Source: Silurus meridionalis (lineage: Eukaryota; Chordata; Actinopteri; Siluriformes; Siluridae). From it: DNA of 64,000 nucleotides. The stretch lies in NCBI RefSeq assembly GCF_014805685.1, contig NC_060885.1:20037132-20101131 (forward strand), in the 5' to 3' direction. Within the stretch, counting starts at the first letter, position 1; the number at the start of each line of letters is the position of its first letter. Of this stretch, positions 24,970 through 37,841 are shown one piece after another. The position numbers were made by a program, and so were the translations under genes. Under the pieces are notes generated by a model. That model was not told the origin of the DNA and made no database searches. It saw only the letters and a list, made by a program, of their open reading frames with translations.

Positions 24970-25072
24970 CGTGCGCAAACAAACCAACAAATTCACACAT
25001 ACGCATACGCATACACACAATCATATAAACAAACACTGTGTAAGAAGGTAGGAGGAAAACAAATTTCCATAC

Positions 25073-25123
25073 CTTTGAAATGTTGCTTGACCTGCTTGCA
25101 GAATGACCCAGTGGTTTCTCATT
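25073..25123 (-). CDS. marchf8: marchf8 coding exon, NEKPLGHS...NISK segment
   Basis: A 51-bp exon encoding exactly 17 codons (residues 36-52 of the short form), from NEKPLGHSASRS to NISK. It has acceptor TTTACAG|AATGAG and donor TCAAAG|gtatgg, both phase 0. The NEK-LGH-S-SSNISK pattern is the conserved cytosolic segment before the RING-CH region of MARCHF8. It joins equally well in frame to either first exon (35055 or 62493), so it is the shared acceptor for alternative promoters. It is too short to be found by ORF length; the call rests on family sequence, splice sites and phase. Confidence 0.88.
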
Positions 25124-26109
25124 CTGTAAAGAAGAGAAGAAGAAGAACAGTGTTACCACAGAAACAATGCTCGTGCGTATCGCCAGCATTGGAAATGACA
25201 ACCTTGTTGAATGTGTTCTAAATAAAGCAACCGTTTTGAAATATGATAAAGGTTCCTATTTTATCAAATCTTCCATGTCAGCGCTTTTGATTCCAATCAC
25301 AATTGTCAGTTTGGATAAATTACAAGAGCATACAGTCAAAAAATGCATTTGTGGAACATTTAATTACCTTACTGACAGAGAAAATAACTTTTTTTAAAAA
25401 TATGTCTGTATATTCTAAACCATCAATATTTGCTAACAGCTTTACATGACTACTATTTAAACCCATTGAATGGAGTCAAGTACGAGTTGAGAAGAAGAAA
25501 GATCTGTAAAGAGGATTTAGCTGGCAAAACAGCAGACGTTCTGAGGCCTGTTCTCAAATAAGTTTAGCTTCTTAAAAATGAATCCCCAAGAAAAGAACAG
25601 TCATTAAGCCAGAGCATCCATCAGCAACTAGCAAAAACCTTTAGAGCCTTCTGCATGTTTCTCCTGTCTTTCCTTTGAGGCATTCAGGAGTAATTTATAG
25701 AATTATGACCTTTTTCAGTTGAAAATCACACTGAAATTGTTCACCAGTAGTGCAAGAGACTATAACTGGCCTTTCACTCAGGGTAAGAAGGCCATTTCTC
25801 TGATTGGCATTTCTCTCCTGCATGTCAGTCAGATAGCGCTAACCAATTACAGGTGATCTGTTCTCTCATCCTTGTGACATCTAGCAGTTAGAGTCTCCTT
25901 CAAGTGTGTTCAGCCTCCGTGTGAGTTCACAGGAGTGGAAAGTGATTTAATTATTTATTTTAATATTCGATTTTTCCTCACACAAAAGACATCTAGCTAA
26001 ATAGCAGGAATGATCATTGAGACAAAACAAGATATAACAAAGGCTGCTGCTTACAGACACTACAACTCTTTCGAAAGGGCTATTCCGGGAGGCTGGAACA
26101 ATACAATTA

Positions 26110-26874
26110 CCGTAATTTCCGGACTATAAAGCGCACCCATATATAAGCCTCACCCACTGAATTTTACAAATATTTTTATTTTTATCATAAATAAGCCGCA
26201 GGCTAATACACAATACACACTAATGTACTTTACACAGGCTTTAACGAAAGACACGTTACACACGGTGTAACGGGTGAAATATGTTGCGCTTCCTTTAGGA
26301 GCATAGCGGTATTTTGGGAATAGCCTGCCACTGCATTTTTCAGGTATTACTGCATGTGTTCAAGACGAGGATTATGTCCTTATTATTTTCTGATGCTCAT
26401 TTCTAAGTTTCTTTGACTAACCCGTAACGCTGTTGCCAAGAAAAATAAAAAAGCACGAGTTTTGGAAACTTGTCTGTGCTTATATGATTTCTGTTGCAAC
26501 TGGAGTTAGCGAGTTCTCCCATGACCCAGATTCAACGCGTTACAATGGCTTGTATCTAAACAGTAGACTACCAAGAAAGTCATTGTTCACTGTCTTCCTC
26601 CTTCCTTTCACAACTATTTCTCTCGGGAGTTTATCTTTTGGCATCATCGTGCGTTTAAAAAAAATTTTTTTTCTCCCGATGCCGTGCAGCTCAGAACACA
26701 GGTGAGGTGCGTTTTTTCGTTTCCGTTCGGAAATTTCATTGGTCTAATGTTATGGGGTTCAGCTTTTTGGCTTGAAGTTTGTGAAACCGAGAAAAACCCA
26801 GGAAAAATTCATAAATTAGCCGCAGGGTTCAAAACGTAAGAAAAAAGTAGCGGCTTATAGTCCGGAAAATACGG
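26110..26874. mobile_element. TA-flanked terminal-inverted-repeat element, non-autonomous
   Basis: 765 bp. The left end CCGTAATTTCCGGACTATAA and the inverted right end (CCGTATTTTCCGGACTATAA on the minus strand) match at 19 of 20 bases. Both ends abut TA (26108-26109 and 26875-26876), suggesting a TA target duplication. AAGCCGC-type motifs are repeated inside each end. The largest internal ORF (26433-26705) resembles no transposase I know. The ends belong to a widespread vertebrate repeat type whose superfamily I cannot assign with confidence. Confidence 0.75.
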
Positions 26875-27963
26875 TAGATTTTATTTGCATTGTGCATTTA
26901 CAAATACAAATCGGCACAAAACGAGTATATATCCACAACCGCATTGAGCAAGCAAGAGTCAGTACCGGTTAAAAATTCTAGCAAATGAAGAAAAAGGAAG
27001 AAGAACTGATAGTTGTGGATGAACATGAAAGACAATGATGAGTTGAATATCAGCAGGCAAAAGACCAAGAAACCAGTGGTACATTAGTGTGTTAATGAGA
27101 TGGCAGACACGAGTAGAGAAAAATCAGATTTAAGCTAGCAGAGAGTTGAATTATCTTTACCTATAACCCTGGCTCATGTCCTGAAAAAAAAAGCCATACT
27201 ACAAGGTCTTGAGGAAGAGTGCTGAACACATTCATATTTAGTAGCCAAAAAAAGCAAACTATTATATGTGTAATATTAGAATATCCAGAAAAAGTGTAAC
27301 ATTGTGTTGAGATGACATTAAAATCAACACAGGAACACAAAGGCTGTAATTTGTGATTGGTCTGTACACCCACATCCCATTGCAACTGAAATTGGAGTGC
27401 TCATTTGTAGCATGGGGCAATTATAACTAGGGATGCTAGATTTTGCTGTACCAGGTGTACTAATACACATAATGGGAAAATTTTAGTCATTATATTTTGG
27501 AAGCCAATGTGATGATGGTCTTTAACATACAACAAATTGTGTCTGGTGTGACAAATAAATGCAGCTATACACCTACTGACTGTTGCTTAGTGCTTATTAA
27601 CCCATTCACTTTCCCTATCAATGGAAATATGGCGAAGTGGCTGTTGCAGTGTTTCTGGGATTTTTTTTAGTTCTTAATATCACTAAAGCATACCACACAC
27701 AGGTCTCTAGCCATCAACAAAGCTATGGACTAATGACCAATGAAGGTTGAAGGACAATTAGCACATATTGTGTACAGAAACAAATGTGCTGTAGTACACA
27801 GTGTGTCGTGCACTCAATCTAGAGCACCCTAGTGTGTAATATATTATACACACCAGCAGGCAAGAGACTAAGCAGTGATCCGTTTTCTATAGTCAGTATA
27901 GCAAATAAGAAAGCGTGTATTTTTGAAAGCTAGACCTACGTTTAAAAGCAAGCATGAGCTTAA

Positions 27964-27969
27964 ACACAC

Positions 27970-28025
<56 letters not shown>
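27964..28025. repeat. (CA)n microsatellite
   Basis: About 29 CA units, first of four closely spaced CA tracts. Confidence 0.95.
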
Positions 28026-28028
<3 letters not shown>

Positions 28029-28171
28029 CCAAAACTCCATGTCATGTGACTCCAATTTTTAATGCACATCTTTAACAGGCTACGCAGAACTTTCAACCTT
28101 ACTTAAGACACACAGACAAATGAGGAATACACAACAGACAGACAGACACAATCACAGACTAATTCAGATAA

Positions 28172-28202
<31 letters not shown>
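28172..28202. repeat. (CA)n microsatellite
   Basis: About 15 CA units, second of the cluster. Confidence 0.9.
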
Positions 28203-28204
<2 letters not shown>

Positions 28205-28300
28205 ACCAGGCACACATGCACACCAGGACAGACACACACACAAACAGATAACCAGAGTTACACAGAGAGGTTCTTGCACATATACAAGATAAGCCATAAT

Positions 28301-28303
<3 letters not shown>

Positions 28304-28375
<72 letters not shown>
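28304..28375. repeat. (CA)n microsatellite
   Basis: About 36 CA units, third and longest of the cluster. Confidence 0.95.
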
Positions 28376-28376
<1 letters not shown>

Positions 28377-28449
28377 CTTAACATCTCTGAGAAGAAAGAA
28401 GGCTCTTTTCCAGATGTAACCATCCTTTTCTTAAGACACAGTTACACAA

Positions 28450-28451
<2 letters not shown>

Positions 28452-28493
<42 letters not shown>
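28452..28493. repeat. (CA)n microsatellite
   Basis: About 20 CA units, last of the cluster. Confidence 0.95.
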
Positions 28494-28496
<3 letters not shown>

Positions 28497-28971
28497 TAGC
28501 AGGCTCTCTGACAAAAAAACTGTACAATTCAAGCCTACAGTTAAAGTTCATCTCAGCTGAGACCTCAGAGTCTTTTGCAGAACAGTGTGATGATTCTTGT
28601 GTGAATGTTGTGTTGATGTCCTTCAAAGGAACTGCACTAGTTAGAGGAATAGTGTTGCTGCGGGTGAAGTGAAGGAAATTCTGTGTATGGTGGTGCAGTG
28701 CAGCAAAAGAAGGACATGTTCTTTAACATTAATTACTCCATCAACTTACTCACAGCTCCTACCCATACACGTTGCCATGGAGATGGCAGTGATGGAGGAC
28801 TGGGTGTTAAATCCCTGCTGGTCTCTGTTCGGTATGAAGGAGAATTTCATCCATGCTAGCCAGCAAAACCTGCAGCTTTCTTGCCCTCACACACATCATA
28901 ATTCTTTTACAGTTTAATGACACAGTCTAACCTCATTTCTATAACTGCATTCATGTGTAAATGTGTTCAAG

Positions 28972-29022
28972 CGAGAGAGCGAGAGAGCGAGAGAGAGAGA
29001 GAGAGAGAGAAAGAAAGAGAGT
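28972..29022. repeat. (GA)n imperfect microsatellite
   Basis: GAGAGAGC then GA repeats with GAAA interruptions. Confidence 0.9.
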
Positions 29023-31177
29023 GAGACAGACCAACAGATGGAATGCTGTTATCCTGCAAGCCTGCACATTTACAACTTTGATTTGTCTTTATGGCTCGTT
29101 CTTGATGGAACATTGTACTGATGCTAACACACACCATTTAAACCTCTTTACTACATTAGCAAACACTGCTTGAACGCTGCACAAACACGACTTTATGCCG
29201 CATCCAAAGACATTTTCAGATAGTTTGAAACGCAAACTGAGCTTATTAAGAGCGTCTACATTTTCCCCCAGCACTGAGAGTCAAGCGCACAGCGACGGCT
29301 TAATGATGCAGGGCAGCAAGTTTTCCTAAAACAAAAAACAACTTAACAGAAGTGGGAGCAGTCACATGCTTTTTGCATGTTTTTTTTTTGTTTTTGGTGT
29401 TTATTGGTTGTAAGATAAAAGAGAACTTTTTTCTCTAATTCCCTTTTATTTGGTCGTTTTGAAATGTTTGTAAGCCGGTGCGTAGCTGCGATTGGCTATC
29501 AGCTGGAATGCAGAAACTGGCTGCAGTGTGATAAGAGGAAGCAAGCATTAATGTTTGTTCACCACACCTCAACAATTCACTCTTTCGATTTAACACTTCC
29601 ACAGAATCTTATAGCCATGGAGAATTTTTCTTTATTTGACTTTCCCTTCATCATGAATTTATCATCAGAAACTTCTTTATTCTTTTCAGGGCTGCATAGA
29701 ATCTAAAGCCTATCTCGAAAATACCGCTAGACCATAATATACGCACACATTCCTTCACTGATTTATACCTATATGTAGGCATGTTTTTGACAGGTGAGAG
29801 GAAATGGGAAACCCATATGGTAAAAAGCAGAACAATCCCAGCTCAAAATTGAACCGTGGTCCTTAGAGAGAAGTTGCAATGCTAGCTGCTGCACCACCAA
29901 ACCACCCTAGTTGGCCTGTAGAGTATTTGATAGTGGACTTAAGAAGGTTCTGCAACACATCCTCCTGCCAGTAAATTACTTTCTGGTATGCAGAAACTTA
30001 TCTCTGAGTATATCTGAAATTCTGTGTCTAATGTTTGGGATTAAACCCATTACAAGACATTTAAAAAATATTAACTGCTCTAAACAGTCACTTCACAAGA
30101 ACATGTGAGATGATGTTTAAAGGTAAAGAACATGTACACCATGCAGTTTCATTACAAAAAACATTGCCAAATAGTGGCAGGCAGACAACAACGAGCAGCT
30201 TTCAGATTGCCATAAGTGCACTGCCAGTACAATGAGGCAGCAAATGTATGCACAGTCCCCGAAGCTAATGAGCAAGGGATAATTAGAGAAAAGCAGAGGA
30301 AAGCAGAGGAGGGCAGTGGAGTGACGAGAGCACTGCACGCCAAACAAACGCTCCTCCTGCTCAAATTATAGAACCCCTAAGTAGCTTATGCTACAACACC
30401 CCACAAATAGGCAAAAGATGAAAGGTGATGTTATGGATGTTGTGCACAAAGAGAGTCTCACTAAATCAATAACCACATGTAGCAATCAAAAACCTCAGAT
30501 TTATATTTATATTTCACTGTGACATTGGCAGGAACATCATCCAGTTTTGCAGCATTCCCTGAAAATCAGTGTTACAAAGTGTCACACCAATAAATAAGTA
30601 AGTGTGTATGTAACATGTATGCAGATGGGCCAGTTTTGGGTCACTTCCTCCTGCACTCATCTGTGAGTTTGTTTACAGACTTGGACAGTTGATTTATGTG
30701 GCCACTAAAGAAGCTCTTTTAGCTAAATTAGCAGGTTTTTATGTATGGCATATTTTGCTTGAGGCAAATCACTGGAATTTAAAAACATGTACAAGATGTA
30801 AGAAAGCAGTATAATCACCAATGAACATCCTGAACCCTGAATTCAAGGACACACAACAGAAAACATTAAAAGATATGTCTGAAACAGCTAGTCCTGTTTC
30901 CAAGTGTACTTGTCCCTCCTCCATGGTTCTCTCACTAGTATAATGTGGGCCTTCTTACAAAAAGGAGCCAACATCTTTAGTGACTGAATGACTGGACAGC
31001 TGGGGTTGTTAGCCGTGCATTGAATTAGTGGCAATTGTTAAGATCAGGTCTACACTTCCTCAACCTGCTGTTCCATGTCCTGCTGTCTCATCCTTTATTC
31101 ATCTCTCTCTCTCGTGCTCAGTCTATTTCTGCCAGCAAGAAGTGCCAAATTCAGAGACATTACTGACTTAAGTGTTC

Positions 31178-31178
<1 letters not shown>

Positions 31179-31223
<45 letters not shown>
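31179..31223. repeat. (ATA)n microsatellite
   Basis: About 15 trinucleotide units. Confidence 0.95.
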
Positions 31224-31917
31224 TGCCGCTTTTCAAATCGAGCAAAAAGAAAAACAATTACAATTGTTCAGCATCACTGTGATGGTCAGGTAAGAATGTA
31301 TGCCATCCCTTCCTCCCAGAGAATGCAGCCAATTTTACTACCTTGGCTCCTAGACATGAATGGCTGTGACATCGTCGGGCAAACACTTCTCTGTCACGCC
31401 ACTTGAGAACCCGGTCCTTTCATCATCTTAAGGCCAAGGGAAACAACAGCAATTTTCCCTCATCACTGTTGGCACAAGAACATTCTCTGTATAATATTTT
31501 TGTATTTGCACTGTTCATATCTGGTGTCATAATGAAGACACTGAGACAAGATGGAAACATGTAATCCGCCAACTGAACACTATGTGAGATGCTCACAGGG
31601 TTGGATATTGCTCACATCATTGGCATTCGGGAAAATGACCCTACAGAACATGGCAACAACTCTCCTAACAATTGTTTAGAGAATACTTTATTGGTATGTA
31701 AATTTGATAAATACAAATAATTTTCAATTGAATGCGGTCAGTATTCGATGGACTCTCAGCTGATTCACTAAACCAATAATGTCTAAAATATATTACTAAT
31801 CATATCAGGTCGCAGTAGCAGTGTTTGTTGTGTAGGGTAAAACTGGTTCGAATTGCTTTGGCAGCTTTGACTCTATAGCCTTTTAGTACTTCATGAATAT
31901 TTCACCTAAACCCTACA

Positions 31918-31918
<1 letters not shown>

Positions 31919-31991
<73 letters not shown>
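31919..31991. repeat. (CA)n microsatellite
   Basis: About 36 CA units followed by short CATA repeats. Confidence 0.95.
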
Positions 31992-31994
<3 letters not shown>

Positions 31995-34777
31995 TACATT
32001 CATACAATGTCCATGAGGCACCTGCCACTTCCAACCAGCAGGAGCCTTTGACAACTATCCACCCTCAAAACTGTTTCACAGCTATGCAGTTAGCGCGTAG
32101 GAGGTTTACAGAAAATCAGCTGTGCCTAGAGCTTGCCATCCTGATTACAGAATTATTTTTTTTCTTTCTATGGGAGATTATTTTCTCAACACTATTACTG
32201 TCTATTCATTAGCACACTTTAAACACTGGAATTATTCCAAACATATCAACCTAGTTAAGGTACAATCTGAGAAAGAGACTAAGATGTACCCGACCCCCAA
32301 TATACAGTGCATTAATATTGCTTCGAGACATAATTTTTGTTTACATAAGACTGCGTGCATAAAACAGCACATGTCTACAGAAGTCCTGACTGCTGACTTC
32401 TCAAACAAAAAACATTCACGTCACATCAGCCCTGTGTATCAGTCAATTAAATTTAATGAATCTGATGTTTTCCTGTAATTAGTCTAATAGAATATTTCAG
32501 AGTCACATCTAATCACTATGACAGATCAATCAAAGCCTAAGCAAACACATAATCGTACATTAGACAACCTGTCACACTAGTCCTTTATATAACAATATGT
32601 TTTTTATAGAAAGTTTCATTGAAAGGCTCATCATAAAAGCTTTCCAGATGCTCATTATTTGACCACTCATCTCTGAAAACATAGCTCGAGTGGGAGGAAA
32701 AAACACTTTATTTCAGGGCATTTACAGTTAGAAAGATCCTGCCTCAGAAGCGTCTACAGGACGGCATACTTTTATACTCCTAAAGCAAACTATCACTGTG
32801 AACACCTACACAAATATTATAGACCATACGAACACACTTCCTGAGCAGAGGTAATGTGATCACGGAGAGCTGTGGGAAAAAGCTCAAGCAAAAACAGAAG
32901 CCACTTTGGAAAATACAAACAGGTACTAAAAAAATGTACATACATTTCACAGGAAACCTGCCTGTTTGTTTCATCCTGTTCAACATTCAAATCTCACATT
33001 TCCTCAATTTTTTAAGCTTGCAGTAGCAGCCCACAAGCCATGGAAAATTCGAACTTTAAAAGTAATGTCAGCATCATGATTAGCATTATTGGCATAGCAA
33101 CTATTACTTAACTAACTGCAGTTAACTAACAGGCTTGCTAATGACACCAGAGCTGAGAAAAACACAGATGTGGGGAAAACTTTGAATATGTCTTATTCTT
33201 ATAAATACAGACCCTTGGTCAGAGAAATGTGTGTGAGAACAGGAAGCAGTAGAGAGCAACAGACTCCTCCTGTCCTGCAGAGTAAAACCCTAATCAACCT
33301 CTGAGGATCAGACTAGTGTAACACGAGACTTGTGAGTCTTAGCTGTGGGGAATTCCATTTGACTGTATAAACAGCCAACATTAACGTCCATATATGTGCA
33401 TCTGTGTCTTTAGAGGACATAGACAGGGGGACATGAAAAAACGACTAAAGTAATGACTAAAATAATGTCTGAATTAATAAGGTGTTTTTCAAGCCGCTTA
33501 GGAAAGTGATGCGTTCAATTCCCTAACCTGACACCGCAAGTAATTCCACCCCTAAAGCAAATCTAAAGTGTAGAACCATTGGTGCAGTTACTTCGTTTAT
33601 AACAAGTTGATCCCAATCCTCTCCTTACTGACTTGGGCCTATGAATCCTAATCAGAGTGTTCACACAGGGAGCTTTGTACTCCTTGCTCAGAGGCAGTCC
33701 ATCGCCTTTTATAGAGAACAGAGGAAGGAGTTGTACTGTATTTGTGTTCTTATCAATCATTAAAATACACTGATAAAGATTCAAGGGCACTACATTGGTC
33801 ACGTCAACGACGTTGAGACATCAAGTCAATAAATTCTAATTTAAATAGGAAAATGACCAATACATGACATTACATTGATGTTAGACCTATCAGCAAGTAC
33901 AGAGCTGACTCTAATGACAGATTATTTAATCTTGTATTCACTTGAAATGTGTTTATATGTGACAGTGTGGTTCATTTTATTCAAACAGGGAGGTAACAGT
34001 GCTCACAGTCACTTGTCTAACACACAAAAAAAATCTGACTGAGCTCGGAGCAAAAAAAGATGGACACCTCAGCGAGAGACAGCTGGACATGCTCCTCATC
34101 CAGTCTGCCTCTCCCTAACATGCTGGATAAACTGCCTCTAGTCATGTCACACTAATCTCAGTCCTCCCCTCCCCCCACTACCGGGTTTTCACACAAAGCC
34201 TCAAAATCAACGCAGCTAATCGCTAAAGATCCAGATAAAAAAAAAAACCCAGATCAGGCTGACACTGAGAATCTGCATCTCTATTCCAGAGGAAACAATC
34301 AGTAGAACCGTGTAGCAGAAGTAAAGTGAACAGCAAGCTAATGGCTAATGCCAGCTCAGCCTCGCTCTGAAGAGTGTATTATTCTGTTGTATCCGAAAAG
34401 CTGTTAATCAGTCATAATGGTAGTTAATGGCACTGAGGAAAAAAGTCCACTCAACTGGGGCTTTACACACACAAGCACACAAACCAGAAGCAGACATGAG
34501 CGCTGAACCGATCACAAACCAGTGACTTCACAGAAGCTCTCACATGCAAAACGAGCCTTAAATGATTTCCACCTCAGACTAATCCAGCAAGAGAAAAAAA
34601 TATATAAATTGTTAGATCACAAACAACAGCAGTGGTTAACCTCCTGAAAAAGACCTATACAATACAAGATGTTCACACATCACACACTCTGGGATAACAC
34701 ATGACTAAAGTAAATAAAGGAAGGAAATGAGGCCACAGAACTCATTTATATAAATGTAGGTACAACTGAGATGTACA

Positions 34778-34778
<1 letters not shown>

Positions 34779-34823
<45 letters not shown>
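34779..34823. repeat. (CA)n microsatellite
   Basis: About 22 CA units, 230 bases downstream of the alternative marchf8 exon. Confidence 0.95.
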
Positions 34824-34827
<4 letters not shown>

Positions 34828-35054
34828 AGAGAAAGGGCAGCAATCCTTTATCGAGTCTCACAGCTAGAAGAATGAGAGAATGCACAGACACATAAGCAGC
34901 TCATCCTCCTCCAGCAGGCCTTGCCATAACAACAGAGGCAGCATTGAAGGCTGCATCCTCTGTGCATGAGTGTTCCCACACAACACACTCATCTTCAACA
35001 GGACCAACAGTAAAACAAACCAGCACGATCACACAAATTCGAACGTGTATTTAC

Positions 35055-35084
35055 CTGAAGCTTCATTTTCCAACAGGAATGCAT
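35055..35084 (-). CDS. marchf8: marchf8 alternative first exon (10-residue N-terminus)
   Basis: An ATG at 35084 opens ten codons, MHSCWKMKLQ, ending at a strong donor (CAG|gtaaat, exon end 35055) in phase 0. That phase matches the exon at 25123, giving MHSCWKMKLQ-NEKPLGHS. I recall mammalian MARCHF8 isoforms with a similar short N-terminus, but could not check this. Using it would replace the 35-residue N-terminus from 62.6 kb and would imply a second promoter roughly in 35.1-35.5 kb, or an upstream acceptor such as the pyrimidine-rich CTTTCAG near 35210. The frame is open upstream for a short distance, so the start is the likely but not the only choice. Confidence 0.6.
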
Positions 35085-36382
35085 CGGTGAATCCTTTGTA
35101 AGGGAGGCTGTTACCTCCCTCTCCTTCGCCTTCTCGTAAGCAAACACACAAACAAAGCCTTGTTGGAAAGGTTACATGTCCCCTGTGTAAATCCAGTGGG
35201 GGATGAGGTGTTGCTGAAAGCAGAAGTAGCACAGCAGTGGTGCAGTAGCAGGACAAACACAGGCCCCACTCGACAGCACACGTACACAGGCACACATCCA
35301 GCTACAGTAGCAAGCTGCCCTACATTCACCTTTCCCTTGTACACTCACAGATACACGCGTTCCCTCGGCCAATACTTGTCCAGGCTTGCTCTAAGCTCTC
35401 AAAAACCCACCCACAAAACCGCTTCCTCCAGCTGACTCCAATCAGCAGGGATGATCTGATAAATTATTCATGAAGAGGCAGAGCTGTGGCTGTGTTTTGA
35501 GCTTCAGCCCTTGTGCTTAAATCCCGCCTCTCCCTGCACACACTGTTTGATGGTGAGCTCGGAAAAAATAAAGGCCCTCTCTCTCCTTCAAGATCTCAAT
35601 CCACATGACAGAGTCCTTAAATGCTGCTAAAGACTTCCAGAAAAAGATGGTCACGTCTTGTTTTGACACAGACGAGCTAAACAGAAGGGCAAATCGCACA
35701 AAGAAAGAAAGGAAGGACTCACAAAGATAGATAGAAGAGAGGGAGGGGGTAGGAAGAAGTGCTTTTGGGAGCACATAAGGCAAAATCTAATTTGTTAGAG
35801 AAATTACCATGGCTAAATCTAAGCCTACTCTACTCTAGCCTGAATTTATGTAGCATTAATCGAACCATGGGGCTCATCTGCTTCACAAAGAACACACACA
35901 ACACTTTTCCACTGCAGCTCAGGCCCTTTACAGCATGACCAATTCAACCAGAATTTATTTCAACAATGATATAGCCTTGAGACACGAATGAGATAAAACA
36001 GTCTGTAAAAATACATATACAGCAGTGACAGGCTGCAGCGCTAATGCTATTTAAAGTGTGTCTTAATTCGACGATATTTACACAACCGAGAACACTATTA
36101 AAATAACACAATGAAGCATTTGCCATATGAGAAAAAAGATTCCCGATGTTTCTGCTTCATTTGTTTTATTAATTAATGGCATATACCATGTATTTAGCCA
36201 CTAATAATGTCTAAATGTTACTAAAATTAGATAAACAACAAGAAAACAAACAACAGCTGATCTCAAATCTTTGCTATACATACAGATCAAATGCTGCTTT
36301 TTCCATTTCAGTCTCCGATCATATATCAGTACCAGTAGCTCATATAACACACAACACTGAACTCTCTCCAATTCTTTCTCTC

Positions 36383-36431
36383 ACACACGCACACGCACAC
36401 GCACACACGCGCACACACACACACACACACG
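36383..36431. repeat. (CA)n microsatellite with CG steps
   Basis: CACACG and CACG variants in an otherwise CA repeat. Confidence 0.9.
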
Positions 36432-37789
36432 TTTAATACTTAAACATAACTACTTTAAACCAATGCTGGTATATGCTCCTGGCAAATTTAGTAATCTGAT
36501 ACCGAAGACAAAGTACCTGAATAAGCACATCGAACATTAATGCGTTTACTACATCAAAACACCTACACAGGTGACTAGATCTTTTTGTGAAACCATAGCT
36601 AGCCGCCTATGCAGCTCCCCAAGTAAGGCTAAGGTTAGAACGAGAGCTACTCCTACACTCTTATAGCAGATAGCTTTATCATCTCAGGAAAATATTTCTT
36701 CTGTTTAGAGACAAATTTTGTGACAAAAAACCCTCCCAGAAACGAATTTCTAAGCATGTTAAAATATCCACGACACATAACATTTTGTCATCAAATTTCA
36801 ATAATGTGTAAAATCAAACTCAGCACATTCATTGATAGATTTTAGAATACAAATCAATAAATGATGTTTGGCATAAAAATGTATAGGATTCATTATAGCT
36901 GAAATAATTCCTCAAACAAAATAACTGCTAAAATGTCTAATCATTGTAGACAGAGCTTTTGAATGCTGTAGTCTGTAAAAAAGTACTTCTGCTTTATACA
37001 CTTCCTCATCATGAGACCTAAATCAAACTGAAACGCAAAAAGATGTGTGTGATACAGAGTAGCAGCAGGCACAAGTTTCTTTACTTGTATGCTGCTATTC
37101 AGGAAAGCAGCAGGGTGACATAGTGTCAAAACACCACGGACCCTAGTAGGTGGATTGGTTACACTAAATTGCCACTACATGTAAATGTATTTGTCAGGTT
37201 GCATGTGCATGGTGCAATACATTCTACTTTACATAATATTTGAGGTGTATGCCTGTATTTTATGACCAGGGTAAAGACGTTACTTTAGATGATGAATGAG
37301 CAAATGCTTAATAAGAACAACAGGTTAAGTCACTTATAAATATGAATAAACACTCCATGCCCATTTCACACTTTCTGGACTGAAAATTGGTTGCTATTAC
37401 ACAGTATGGACTTTGGTCAGTCAAAAGGAGTGCACATGATCCCAAATGGCAACTGTTCCCTGTGCTCAAAAACAAAAAGTGAAAATAGTTTCTGCAAACT
37501 TGTACATATCCATTATGATTATTTTCAAGAGTGTGTAATTAATTGTAATACATATTACTATATTATATGGAATAATAGAGCCTTGTGTAGTAATAACAAT
37601 CCGATTTAATTAAATCATAGACAAAACATAAGTGACTGGTGAAAAAATATGATATAAATTTGACTAATAGTTTAATCATCAAAGAGTGACATTTTGGATC
37701 ATTTATGTTGTGCTACCTGGGTTTTCAGACACCTTCAATGGAATAGATTATCTACAATAGATTCGCCAAGAGTTATTTTCCCATCGAAA

Positions 37790-37790
<1 letters not shown>

Positions 37791-37840
<50 letters not shown>
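37791..37840. repeat. (GA)n microsatellite
   Basis: About 25 GA units; the 122-codon minus ORF that crosses it has no known domain and is not called. Confidence 0.95.

Positions 37841-37841
<1 letters not shown>

Larger units (their letters stand above)
19377..25072 (-). other. marchf8: marchf8 intron between NEKP and AGSP exons
   Basis: A 5.7-kb GT-AG intron holding microsatellites and a possible hAT-like end near 20552 (GAGGTGTAATGGTAAACGAA then CACGGTTCGG). No other exon supported. Confidence 0.7.
25124..35054 (-). other. marchf8: marchf8 large intron, part between exon 25123 and alternative exon 35055
   Basis: Intronic sequence with a dense group of (CA)n tracts at 27.96-28.49 kb, an (ATA)n tract, more (CA)n tracts, and one TA-flanked inverted-repeat element. 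A block at about 29760-29905 (ending TGCACCACCAAACCACC) looks like an old tRNA-related fish repeat. No other gene recognised. Confidence 0.6.
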
